This document shows, one piece after another, positions 1-10,700 of a stretch of DNA of 19,309 nucleotides. A program made the position numbers and the translations under genes. How positions within the stretch are numbered: the stretch's first letter is position 1; each line of letters begins with the position of its first letter. The notes beneath the pieces were generated by a model. The model was not told the DNA's origin. It did not search any database and saw only the letters and a program-made list of their open reading frames with translations. Source of the stretch: Myxococcales bacterium UBA5297 (GTDB taxonomy: Bacteria > Myxococcota > Myxococcia > Myxococcales > UBA5297); contig DHSB01000173.1 of the NCBI GenBank assembly GCA_002408385.1, forward strand, positions 65,679 through 84,987. Direction: 5' to 3'.

Positions 1-267
1 CGCAAGCGCGGGAGAGGGGACTTTCACTCGCTCGCGCGCACGGCTGGCTCTACGGCAAGCTGCTGTTCGTTCGTGGGACACAGCCGGGCAAGGCCCGGTG
101 CGAAGCTCAGGGTGAGCGGCGGGACGAACCGAGGTCAGGGGGATTTCGCGACACCTCTTGAGCGGGCTCGGGAGGGCGGAGGCCCGGAAAGCCAAGGCCC
201 ACGCGGGCCGCCGGCGGTGTAGAGGCGCATGGCAATGAACACCCGTGCGGAAATGGCGCGTGCCTGC
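1..267. other. Left-edge stretch without a convincing gene
   Basis: No gene is recognised between the left edge and the HipA stop codon. A plus-strand frame is open from base 3 to a TGA at 159-161, but its translation resembles nothing I know and it has no visible start, so it is not called. The stretch holds two short perfect hairpins. One has CCGGGC at 84-89 pairing with GCCCGG at 93-98. The other has GGCCC at 196-200 pairing with GGGCC at 205-209. The second lies about 60 bases past the HipA stop and is followed on the minus strand by a weak T-containing run, so it could end the DUF262-hipA transcript, but the case is poor. A REP-like sequence lies at 102-119. Confidence 0.4.
196..209 (-). 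terminator. Weak candidate terminator hairpin after hipA
   Basis: A 5-bp perfect G+C stem with a 4-base loop lies about 60 bases downstream of the hipA stop. Read on the minus strand it is followed by TTGGCTTT, which is only a partial U tract. The position is right for the end of the DUF262-hipA unit. In such G+C-rich DNA short stems arise easily by chance, and Rho-dependent termination is equally possible. Confidence 0.2.
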
Positions 268-1551
268 TCAGGCCGACGGCGGACACCGTGATGTCCTCGT
301 GCTGGAGGGAAGTCCGCCGAGGCTGCGCAGCACAGGCACTCTGCTCCAGTGCAGCCTCACCGCCTCTCTCATCCTGGCGGGGCTCTGATCCTCGATCGCT
401 GCCCACGTTGCCCGAGCCCGCTCCAGCGCCGCGAGCATGCGTTCCTCGCCGTCGGGGACATCAGCCCTCTGGGCGAAGAGGCGCAGCCGTTCGCGGTCGA
501 GGTTGTCGAAGCGGCGCGAGCGCCCGAGGGCCAAGGCGAGCTTCGGGGGTCCGTGCGGTGATTCCCAACCGAAGGCGGGCCAGGAGATCGATGCGACGAA
601 GTCGTAGCAGGGGCTCAACCTGGGGCGATGATCGAATCCCCACTGAAAGGACCAGTTCTTGAGGTGCGCGTCGTCGTTGCCAGAAGCGATTGTGAAGGCG
701 ACGCGGTCGAGAAACTGGGCCTGAGCGTCCTCGCCGCAGACGTCTTTGACCAGTCGCGCGAGGGCGTCGTAGCTCGTTCGCCTAGGACCCGTATCGGCGT
801 ACTTGGCTCGCGCATCAATTTCGAGCGCTTGCGCGAAATCCTCTTGGTGGATGCGAGAGCCGTCGACCGAGCGATCGAAACGCTCGACGGCGAAGGCAAG
901 CCTCGGTGTGCCGAGCAAATCAGGCGGGACGCCCTGAAGCGTTTCGACTCCAAGCACATGGTGACGAGGAACCGGCAGCCCCGAGGCCTCGGCCCAGCTC
1001 ATCGTGCAGTGCTCCACCTGCGGCAGTTCTGGAAGGCGCTCCCCGGCGATCTTCACGATCCAGCGCCCGGTCTCGCCTCGGGCTGGCAGGACGAACTTGT
1101 CACCCTCCAGCAGCATCGAGAGCTTGAGCTGCATTCCGGCGAGCGAGGCGCGAAGCCGGCCTGGGGCTACCGGTTCTTCCGGCGGCAGTGCGGCGGGCTC
1201 CGACTCGCCAAGCACTTCGACGGCGCCTGGGAGATCGCGCCCAAGGGCCAAGAGCAGCGACGGCGTGTCGGTCTCGCGAAGACCGCGCTGCTGGCAGATC
1301 CGATGTCGCAGCGCGCTTCCCACCTCGGGCAGGAGGTTGTCGAACCAGGAGGGCAAGCCGGTACCGGCTAGCCGTGGCGAGGGATCGGTGAGGAAGGCGA
1401 GTCCGAGGGGAGGATGCTGCCCTCCCTCGAGCCAAGCTGCGTCCGGCGTGAAGCGAATCGCTCCGTGGCGCTCGCGAGCGAGGACCCCTACTCGTTGACC
1501 GGAGACGCGCACCTCCAGCCGCAGGCGCGGCGACGTCTTCAGCTCGCTCAA
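268..1551 (-). CDS. hipA: HipA-family serine/threonine kinase toxin
   Basis: 427 residues if begun at TTG 1551, close to the usual HipA length of about 440. HipA kinases phosphorylate translation-related targets (glutamyl-tRNA synthetase for E. coli HipA) and autophosphorylate a P-loop serine. Visible elements are an N-terminal HipA_N-like barrel (residues 10-110), the P-loop SLAGMQLK (136-143) with Ser136 at the autophosphorylation position, IVK with Lys167, RFDR (224-227), the catalytic loop DAHLKN (Asp294 to Asn299) and the metal-binding YD (Asp317). The kinase therefore looks active. The start is chosen because TTG overlaps the TGA of the upstream DUF262 gene (TTGA) and GGAGG at 1559-1563 sits 7 bases before it. 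An in-frame methionine 71 codons upstream would lie inside the DUF262 gene and encodes an unlikely Arg-rich tail. No HipB-like helix-turn-helix gene adjoins it, which is unusual. The target is unknown. Confidence 0.93.
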   Translation of the reverse strand: MSELKTSPRLRLEVRVSGQRVGVLARERHGAIRFTPDAAWLEGGQHPPLGLAFLTDPSPRLAGTGLPSWFDNLLPEVGSALRHRICQQRGLRETDTPSLLLALGRDLPGAVEVLGESEPAALPPEEPVAPGRLRASLAGMQLKLSMLLEGDKFVLPARGETGRWIVKIAGERLPELPQVEHCTMSWAEASGLPVPRHHVLGVETLQGVPPDLLGTPRLAFAVERFDRSVDGSRIHQEDFAQALEIDARAKYADTGPRRTSYDALARLVKDVCGEDAQAQFLDRVAFTIASGNDDAHLKNWSFQWGFDHRPRLSPCYDFVASISWPAFGWESPHGPPKLALALGRSRRFDNLDRERLRLFAQRADVPDGEERMLAALERARATWAAIEDQSPARMREAVRLHWSRVPVLRSLGGLPSSTRTSRCPPSA

Positions 1552-3182
1552 TCGACCGCCTCCGCGTCCAGATACACCTCGAGAGGCCGAAGCGTCGGCT
1601 CGTCCCACTCGGCGCGATCGCGCAGGAACCGGTCGACGAGCTGCGCCAAGGCGGCGGCACGGCGGCGAAGGAAGCGTGGGATCTGCTTCTTGACCAGGGA
1701 CTCGAAGGCGACTTCGTCGATGAGATGCGAAGCCAGCGCTTCGGCGTGCTTCGTCGGGTCCCACCTCCGAAGCTCCGCCTGCAGCCCCGAGTGCGCATTG
1801 GCGAGGAGGACTCGATTCGCGGCGCTCCGGGCCAGCTCGCGGTCGGGCTCAGCCAGAGACTCCCAGTCACTCTTGGTGAAGACCTCGCGGGCTACTCTTC
1901 CACAGAGGAGATCGCCCATCGACACCATCCCGAGTCGGTCCCGCGGCCCAAGGCTCAGCAGCGCGAGGCACTCGATGCGGCTTCGCGCGCTCTTGTGGTT
2001 GAACTTCTCGAGCTGCCAGGGCCCGGAAGGCGGCGAGCCGATGCGGCGCATCAGCCTGTCGAGCGAGCCCGACTCGTCCCCGGGTTGGATGTCGCGAACT
2101 TGCTCGCGCATCTTCGAGACCGCTGCGCGTTCATGGACGCCGGTGACCGCTCCGCGCCAGACCCACCGCGCGAGAAGGGTGCGCGTCGCCGGGGCGGGAT
2201 TCGGATGGACGTGGAACCACCGCGCCAGGATGAAAAAGACCACCGGGTAGGGAATGAGGCTCTCGTGGGGAATGCCGCAGTCCTCGGCCAGGAATGCGAC
2301 CGTCCGAGATAGCGCCTCGGCCGCATCCTCGGGCGAGACGAGTCCCTGAAGGCTTTCGAGATCATCGAGCCGCCGGGTCGGGTCCAACCCGCTCATCGCC
2401 AGGACCGCCTTGAGGATTTCGCTTCGGGCGGGTTGGCCGAAGCCGTCGAGGTCGCAGCCCTTCTGCAGCTCGTCCAGGTCGAGTGAGGAGCGTCCGGAGG
2501 TGGAAGGCGCACCGAGCAGCGCCTGGAACACCTCGTCGGCCCTCATCCGCGCGCCGGTGCTGTTGAGCCGGGCGAAGACCGCGCGCAGCGCCTCCTCGTC
2601 ACTCGTCTCAACGACGTAGGCCGGGATCGCGTAGTCGAGGATGCGCTGCTGGGCGTCCTCCACGCGGTCGATCATCTCCTCCTCGAGAGCGCTCTCGCGG
2701 AGCCACCTGCCAAGGCGCCGCAGGTCCCCGAGGACGGAAAGCGGCACGTCGAGCCCCTTGCGGTGTGGAGGCGGCGGGCCGAGAAGGAATTCCTGCTGCT
2801 CGGGGTCGAAGCGAAGGACCCAGCGGCGGTCGCCACCGTGATCCAGGTCGAGCAGAGAGGCGGCCAGCGCCGTCACGCGTTGCTGCCCGTCGACCACCCA
2901 CCACGCGTCGGCGCGGTCAGGCACCTGCAGCTTGGCGCGGCCGACAAGCAGCGTGTCGGCATCGGCGGGCCGCTTCCAGAGAAGCAGCGAGCCGACCGGA
3001 TAGCCGCGCCAAACGCTGTCGATGAGCTCGACTACGTTCTTGCCGCTCCACCGAAGCGGACGCTGGAAGCGCGGAATGCGCACTTCGCCCGCTTGAACCT
3101 TCTGGATCAGGTCCTTGACGGTGACCGTGGTCGCCTGTGGCCTGCGGCTGAGGGGACGAAATAGAGTCGGGTCGGTAGTCAT
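1548..3182 (-). CDS. DUF262 domain protein (GmrS/ParB-like fold)
   Basis: 544 residues. The N-terminal DUF262 core runs from about 15 to 230. It carries the family signature IPRFQRPLRWS (36-46), the segment with YPVGSLLLWKR (61-71), the hallmark VDGQQR (97-102) and FARLNSTGARM (203-213). DUF262 is the NTP-binding or ParB-like part of modification-dependent GmrSD-type enzymes and of several defence proteins. Residues 230-544 are helical and carry no HNH or DUF1524 His-Me finger that I can see, so the usual nuclease partner domain seems absent. The ATG at 3180-3182 has only a weak GAGA ribosome site. The stop overlaps the start of hipA, so both proteins are probably made from one message. A defence role is inferred from the family; how the protein works with HipA is unknown. 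Confidence 0.92.
   Translation of the reverse strand: MTTDPTLFRPLSRRPQATTVTVKDLIQKVQAGEVRIPRFQRPLRWSGKNVVELIDSVWRGYPVGSLLLWKRPADADTLLVGRAKLQVPDRADAWWVVDGQQRVTALAASLLDLDHGGDRRWVLRFDPEQQEFLLGPPPPHRKGLDVPLSVLGDLRRLGRWLRESALEEEMIDRVEDAQQRILDYAIPAYVVETSDEEALRAVFARLNSTGARMRADEVFQALLGAPSTSGRSSLDLDELQKGCDLDGFGQPARSEILKAVLAMSGLDPTRRLDDLESLQGLVSPEDAAEALSRTVAFLAEDCGIPHESLIPYPVVFFILARWFHVHPNPAPATRTLLARWVWRGAVTGVHERAAVSKMREQVRDIQPGDESGSLDRLMRRIGSPPSGPWQLEKFNHKSARSRIECLALLSLGPRDRLGMVSMGDLLCGRVAREVFTKSDWESLAEPDRELARSAANRVLLANAHSGLQAELRRWDPTKHAEALASHLIDEVAFESLVKKQIPRFLRRRAAALAQLVDRFLRDRAEWDEPTLRPLEVYLDAEAVD
1559..1563 (-). promoter_or_regulatory. Ribosome binding site setting the TTG start of hipA
   Basis: The minus strand reads GGAGG, then 7 bases, then TTG. 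The TTG shares two bases with the TGA stop of the DUF262 gene. A consensus Shine-Dalgarno at ideal spacing inside the last codons of the upstream gene argues for coupled translation and against the much longer in-frame extension. Confidence 0.8.
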
Positions 3183-3306
3183 CAGGTTTCTCGAGAGCGA
3201 CGCGCCATCTAAGAGTGGGAACCACTGAAAGAGTATTCAGCAGGCGCGCGCAGGTAAAACGCGGCGAAACGGTGCCGAGCAGACGGGCGAGCGCTTGTCT
3301 GCGTGA

Positions 3307-3333
3307 TGAGCGGGTGCTGGGGCGTCACGCTCA
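3307..3333 (-). terminator. Weak hairpin between acyP and the DUF262 gene
   Basis: TGAGCG at 3307-3312 pairs with CGCTCA at 3328-3333 across a 15-base loop, about 20 bases after the acyP stop. There is no U tract. An 11-base palindrome, CGGTCCGACCG, sits beside it at 3340-3350. The 169-base gap (3183-3351) must separate the ligA-acyP unit from the DUF262-hipA unit, so a terminator and a promoter are expected here. I could not identify a convincing -35/-10 pair. Confidence 0.22.
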
Positions 3334-3351
3334 CTGAATCGGTCCGACCGG

Positions 3352-5666
<2,315 letters not shown>

Positions 5667-5714
5667 TTACCGTTGCGCGGGGACGAGGGGGAGACGGTGG
5701 CCCCCGTCCGACCC

Positions 5715-7094
5715 TCAGCGTCGGTCGAGCAACCGGAAGACCTCCGTGTAGAACGTGCCGCCGAAGTGGCGATCGTGCTCGCGGGCCGCCTCCACGCTCT
5801 CGACGCCGTACCGCGCCTTGAAGAGCTCGAGTGCCGCCGCACGGTCGGTCCTGGTCACCCCGGCGGCGAGCAGCACGCGGACGAGGTCGAGCTGCAGGTC
5901 GATCGAGATGCTGGCCTCGAAGGTCGCGCGAAGCGCCGCTCCGGCATCGGGGCGGGCGCCCGCCTTCGACAGGACCTTCGCCGCTTCGACGTTCCCGCGC
6001 CTGGCGGCGAGGACGAGCGGCGGGCCGACGAACCTCTCGGTGCGGCCGCCAAAGCGCGGGTCGGCCCCGTTTCTCAGCAGCAGGCGCAGCGCTCTCTGCG
6101 AACGGTACGCAACCGCCATCAGGAGCAAGCGATTGCGCTCGGGCGCGCTCAGCTTCGCGAGACGTGCCTTCAAGGCGCCGGCCGCGTCGTACCGCACGAG
6201 ATCGACAGGCGGGAGCTCGTCGTCGGGCCTGTCTCCTTCCAGCCGGCGAAGCACGGCGTGCTCTCCGGCCAGCTCAGCCTGCTCGCGGGCAAACCCGCGG
6301 GCCAAGTCCGCCGTGGCGGACGCCCCGGGGACCGGGCCATGGTCGATGAGGCAGAGCGCTTGCGTCGTCGATTTGCCGCGGATCGCCGTTATGAGCAGCG
6401 AGTCGGAGGACGGCTTGTCCTCCCACGGATCCAACCCCGCGGCGGCCATCGTCGGCACGAGGCGGCAGAAATCGGCTGCGCGACAGTGGCTGAACAGCGA
6501 CCCCATCAGCCGGGGGGACTCGTGCTCGATGAACAGGGTGAGCTCTCCGCTCGCGCCGAGCGCCTCGAGCTTCCCGACGTCGCAGCGCTCCACGGCGCCG
6601 AACACCACGCCCTTGAGCGCCCGCACCTTGGCGAACAATTCGTTCGACATCTCCGGCTTGCCCCCCTCGCGTTTCTCCGGCTCCGGCGCCGCGGCGCGAT
6701 GCAGGGGGCAGCCGGGGCACCGCCCCTTGATCACGACGGTCGGGGGCCGCTTCAGGCTGGGCGAACCGAATCCGAGGTAGTTGTCGAAATACCCGTTCAC
6801 GACGAGGTCGGGCGGAAGCTCGCCGATGCTGGTCTTGAACAGGCTGAGATCCTTCTCGACGACGAGGCCTCTCGGCAGCTTCCGGATGCGCGTGCCCTTG
6901 ATCTCCAGTCGGCCCCGGACGAGCAGGTTCTCGGGCAGGGCGCGCCACTCGTCGCCTCCGAGCTCGAGATCGCCGTCGACGACGCAGCGGCCGGATTCGA
7001 GGTGCGCGCCGAGGGCGGAGAGGTCGCTGCATTCGGCTTTCGGCGCGCAGCTCGCCAGCGCGAGCAGGGGTAGGGCCAGGATGCTGTTTCTCAT
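5715..7094 (-). CDS. Ankyrin-repeat lipoprotein with N-terminal LPxxL repeats
   Basis: 459 residues. A short positively charged start (MRNS) and hydrophobic stretch lead to a lipobox LASC (13-16), so Cys16 is probably lipidated and the protein anchored in the membrane, facing the periplasm or the cell surface. Residues 53-108 hold two and a half repeats with an exact 20-residue period (LPxxLxVxxxLxxxxTxIxx), like a small beta-helical or leucine-rich solenoid. The C-terminal half has degenerate ankyrin repeats, clearest at about 319-346 (LLLMAVAYRSQRALRLLLRN) and 357-384 (PPLVLAARRGNVEAAKVL). Cysteines at 126 and 129 (CPGC) could form a disulfide. A GAGAGG ribosome site precedes the ATG. It may be co-transcribed with ligA, 78 bases downstream. 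No specific function is recognised; the parts suggest protein binding. Confidence 0.78.
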   Translation of the reverse strand: MRNSILALPLLALASCAPKAECSDLSALGAHLESGRCVVDGDLELGGDEWRALPENLLVRGRLEIKGTRIRKLPRGLVVEKDLSLFKTSIGELPPDLVVNGYFDNYLGFGSPSLKRPPTVVIKGRCPGCPLHRAAAPEPEKREGGKPEMSNELFAKVRALKGVVFGAVERCDVGKLEALGASGELTLFIEHESPRLMGSLFSHCRAADFCRLVPTMAAAGLDPWEDKPSSDSLLITAIRGKSTTQALCLIDHGPVPGASATADLARGFAREQAELAGEHAVLRRLEGDRPDDELPPVDLVRYDAAGALKARLAKLSAPERNRLLLMAVAYRSQRALRLLLRNGADPRFGGRTERFVGPPLVLAARRGNVEAAKVLSKAGARPDAGAALRATFEASISIDLQLDLVRVLLAAGVTRTDRAAALELFKARYGVESVEAAREHDRHFGGTFYTEVFRLLDRR

Positions 7095-7337
7095 AGCGCC
7101 TCTCGATGCGGCTCACTCTCGCCGGGACCAGGCGGAGAGGATAGGACAAACAAAGCGGTGATTCGGCCGTGGGAGCGAGACTCGACCGGCCGATGAGCCT
7201 GTCGAAGGGCGGCACGGGGCGCAGGAGAGGAGCCCCTCGGGTGAATCAAGGGGCCGCAAGCCGATCGGTGGGGCGCACGAGGCCGGAGGCGCCCGGTGGC
7301 GAGGCTCGAGGCCGTGCGAGCGGAGGGGGCCAGCCCG

Positions 7338-7368
7338 CTGGTGCTCCTCGACCCACTCGGAGCACCAG
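7338..7368. repeat. 10-bp perfect hairpin
   Basis: CTGGTGCTCC at 7338-7347 pairs perfectly with GGAGCACCAG at 7359-7368 across an 11-base loop. No U tract follows on either strand, so it is not a standard intrinsic terminator. It directly adjoins the larger inverted repeat at 7369-7533 and may be part of the same structured element. Confidence 0.75.
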
Positions 7369-7533
7369 ACTTCCTGCGAGTCTCTTCGAGCGATTTGGGA
7401 TCTGCGGCAACTCTCCGAGGTGGCCTCTTGCGCGCGTGCCTCGACTCCGAGGCTGCCGCCCGTCGCCTCTTCGGTCGGCATGACCGGTGGGCGGCGGCCT
7501 GGCCCCAATCGCTCGAAGAGGCTCGCAGGAAGT
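7369..7533. repeat. Structured element with 31-base inverted repeats
   Basis: The arms at 7369-7399 and 7503-7533 are reverse complements over 31 bases with two mismatches by my reading. The interior carries further nested stems: GCCTCG/CGAGGC (7438-7443 with 7448-7453), GCCGCCC/GGGCGGC (7455-7461 with 7489-7495), and inside that CGGTC/GACCG (7472-7476 with 7482-7486). No protein coding is convincing. It could be a non-autonomous palindromic intergenic element (MITE- or BIME-like), a structured RNA, or debris of two inverted insertions. No target-site duplication was identified. Confidence 0.7.
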
Positions 7534-7544
7534 CTGCGGGCTCG

Positions 7545-7632
7545 TGAGCGATGCGCTTCCCCGGTTGGCCGCCGCGGCGGGGCTGGCCGGCACTGCCTCC
7601 AGCGCCCGAACTCTTCTGGATTGAGCGGGCGA
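7545..7632. repeat. Direct repeat copy A (helicase-flanking)
   Basis: This approximately 85-base segment matches 13329-13410 in the same orientation. Shared blocks include TGAGCGATG, CTGGCCGG, ACTGCCTCCAGCG and TTCTGGA followed by TGAGC. Differences are scattered substitutions and a few short gaps. Translated on the minus strand, this copy reads EFGRWRQCRP, compared with GSGRWRQYRP at the C-terminus of the AlbA_2 protein, so it may be a remnant of a related gene end. No longer remnant is evident upstream of it. Confidence 0.75.
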
Positions 7633-7729
7633 GAGAGGGAGCGGCCGGAACGAGAGACCGCGTCCCGCGCGGAGAATCGGGGTTCGTGAAGTGGCCCAAT
7701 TCAAACGCCTCGTCGGTTGGGGTGTTTCG

Positions 7730-10700
7730 CTAATCCTTCGTGAGGGCCTTGCGCAGCTCGCCGGTGGCATGAGGCAAATCCGCTGCGCCAAATGCCAGGA
7801 CGGTCCACGGCGGGGTCGCTTCCTTGAGGCGTTTGCGTATCGCCTTGTCGCGCCGCAGGGCGGCGCCGGTGTGGAAGGCGGCGCCGTCGACGTAGACGGC
7901 GATGCGTTTGTCGAGGACCGCGAAGTCGGCGGCGGTGATCGGCTGCCCGCCGTCCTGCACGGAGATGGGGACCTGCTTCTCGAGCTTGAGCCCCGCGGCC
8001 TCGAAGGCGCGAAGGAACCTCAGCTCGAGGGGCGAGCCGACTCCCGCATCAAAGGCCTCGAGCCAGGGCTTGGGATCGAAGACGTCGCCCTTCTTCGGTT
8101 CCAGTGCCTCGGGTGGCGCCATCGACAGGCTCTCCACGGCGGGAATGGCGTGCGGCCAGGAGAGCCACTTGTGGTACCGCTGGTTCTGGTAGCTCTTCAG
8201 GCAGCGATAGCAGGCGCTCTCGCAGCCGCCGTGATCGAGATGGTCGAGCGCCGCCTTCGCCACCCCGTCGAGCTCGGTGACCGCGTGCTCCAGGAATCCG
8301 CTGCCGCCGACAGCCGGGTCGATGAAGGTGAGCGCACCTCGCAGCCACTTTCGCGCTCCGTCGGAGACCGGCCAGAGCGACTCGAGCTCGAACTCGATCT
8401 CCGGGCCGTCGAGCATGTAGCGGTGCCGCATACCGGTCCGCAACGCGTATCCGAGTGAGAGGCCCCAGCGCTTCCAGTCGTCCTCGTCGTAGCCCAGCGG
8501 CACGTCGATGAGCAGCCGCAGGGTCGTCGCCGGGAACTTGGTGACGATCGCCAGCGGAACCGGAGGTTGACCCGCCCGCAGGCAAGACTTGGCGTGTCCG
8601 AACGGATCGCCGTGCTTCGTCGAGCCCGCTTTCGCCTTCTTGTTGCCCTTGGTCTTCTCGGCTGGGGGAGGCGGCACGAGAGTGTGGCCGCAGACCGGGC
8701 ACAGGTAGAAGCCACGTGCGTCGCTGCGCAGGGCACAGTGCGCTTCGGTCTCCGCGGGTGGCTTCCACTCGTTGATCCAGCGGATCTCCTCGCCGGAGCG
8801 CACCTCCGCCAACCAGCCGGTCGGGAGCAGATACCGGGCTCGGATGTCCGCGTTCCACTGCGGCGAGCAGCGCACGTTCGCCGCCAGCGCAATTCGCTCC
8901 TCTTCCTCGAGCACCGGCGCATCGTCCTGGACGGCCAGAAAGCCGCCGAATTCGTAGGCCGGGTGCTCCGGACCGCCGGGGTGCGGCTTGCCGCACCTGG
9001 GGCAGGAGACCTGCTGGGCATCGAAGCTCAGGCGGCAAACGCCGCAGACCCGGTAGGCCCAACCCGGCTCCTCCGAGCGCGGGTTCCAGGGCGAGGTCAT
9101 GTCCAGGCCGCAGACGCGCCATCTCTTGCCGCGCGCATGGGCAGGCGCTTCGGGCTGGTACTGCGCGAGCCCGAAGCGGCGCACCACCGAGATCGGCTCG
9201 CTCTCGTCCCGATCGCCGAGCAGTCGCAGCGTCGCCGGCTCGCTGGGGAACTCGTAGCCGGGCAGGATTCCGAACTCGGCGAAGCGCCGCATCGGGTGCC
9301 CGGCGCTGCGATCGTCGGCGTCTCCGCTCTTCTTCTTCTCGTCAGGCTGGCCGAGCAGCCGGCGGATCAGCTCGATGGCGCTCAAGCCCTGATGCTTCTG
9401 CGTCCCGGACTGCACGAGCGGCTGCATCTGCTGCTGGAGCTGCTGCACCTGGTACTGCACGCGGTCGAAGACGTCGCGGATGCGCTCCGACTGCTGCTTG
9501 AGCGTGGCGATGAGCTTCTCCCTGCTGCCCAGCCCGGCCGGCTCGAGGATGCGCTCGGTGTCCCAGGCCGCCATCGCCAGATCCGCGGCGTGCCCGATCT
9601 GGCTCTCGAACGCATCGATCAGCCCGTCGATGGCCTCCTGGTTCTTCTCGCCCTTGAACGAGATGTACTCGAGCATCCGGCCGGCCAGGCCGGGCTCGGC
9701 CGCGCCCAGGGCGATGGCGTTGAGGTGGCGGATGACGACGTCCCGGTTGCCCAACCCGATGGCCGGCGCGGCGACCTCGCCGGCGATCATCTCCGCGGGC
9801 TTGTCGTAGAAGTACTGGTCGTGGGGCGTGTTGCGCGCGTAGCCGACGACGATGCCCACGCGACTGCGGCGGCCGGCGCGCCCTCCGCGCTGCGCGTAGT
9901 TGTCGGGGCGCGGCGGCACGTTGCGCATCAGCACCGCGTCGAGGCCGCCGACATCGATCCCCATCTCCAGCGTCGGGGAGCAGGCGAGGACGTTGACCGC
10001 CGATTCCGAGGCGGGCGCCTTGAAGTCCTGCTCGATGACGAGCCGCCCGTCGCCGGTGACCTGGGCGGTGTGCTCGCGGGCGACGAGCGTCAGGTCCTCC
10101 TCGGCGAGGATTCGCTGGACGTAGCGGCTCTCGAGAATCGTCTGCTCGTCCCAGGGCTCCATCGTTCCGTGGCAGGCGCGGCAGGGTGCGCCCTTGGTCG
10201 TGAAGGGCATTCGCACGTTGCAGATGCTGCAGCGGAGCCGATCCTCAGGCTTCAGCAGCACGAGGTCGATCGCGTCGTGGCGGACCTGGAGAAGGTCGAT
10301 CTTCTCCTTCCAGCGCCCGCGAAGCGTGTTGGCGTCGAGGAGCCCGCCTCCCACCAGCAGCTCGAGCACGCCGAGCAGCAGCGTCTCGTTCGCCTGCGCA
10401 CCTCCCATGCGCGTCAGCAGACTGGTGAAGATGCGCTGGATCTTCGGGACCGAGCCGCCGCGACCGGCGGCGCGCCACGCGTTGAGCCGCGAGACCCCGT
10501 CCGGCAGGAGGTTCTGGTCCATGTTGCCGACAGGCACGTGCTTCTCTGCGTCCCAGGGATAGCCGACCGGCGCCTTGATCCGTCGCTCCCAGTCCGCCTC
10601 CCGGATCTCCTCCGGGCACTCGGGGCTCATCGGGTGATAGCGCAGCATCGGGTGCCCGAAGGCTCGCCGCACGCGCATCTCGTCGAGGATGCAGCGGCAC

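Larger units (their letters stand above)
7095..7729. other. 635-base gene-free, repeat-rich spacer
   Basis: This lies between the helicase stop and the ankyrin-lipoprotein start. Several frames are open, but their translations are Arg/Ser/Pro-rich and lack recognisable domains, so I call no gene. From left to right it contains a REP-like sequence (7192-7209), a 6-bp hairpin (7232-7237 with 7249-7254), a 10-bp perfect hairpin (7338-7368), a 31-base inverted repeat with structured interior (7369-7533), and one copy of a repeat shared with the 3' end of the AlbA_2 gene (7545-7632). The promoter of the ankyrin-lipoprotein gene must also lie here, but no clear -35/-10 pair stands out. Confidence 0.6.

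Noticed and set aside
3..161. Left-edge plus-strand frame as the tail of a gene cut by the window
   Set aside because: The 52 codons resemble no family I can name, and other frames are also open at the edge, so it cannot be supported.
1552..1764. N-terminal extension of HipA to a start at 1764
   Set aside because: It lies entirely inside the DUF262 gene, reads as an Arg-rich shadow, and the TTG at 1551 has a strong ribosome site.
7113..7508. A 131-codon minus-strand frame in the spacer after the helicase
   Set aside because: The protein is Arg/Ser/Pro-rich without a domain, overlaps the inverted-repeat element and competes with equally open frames in the same place.
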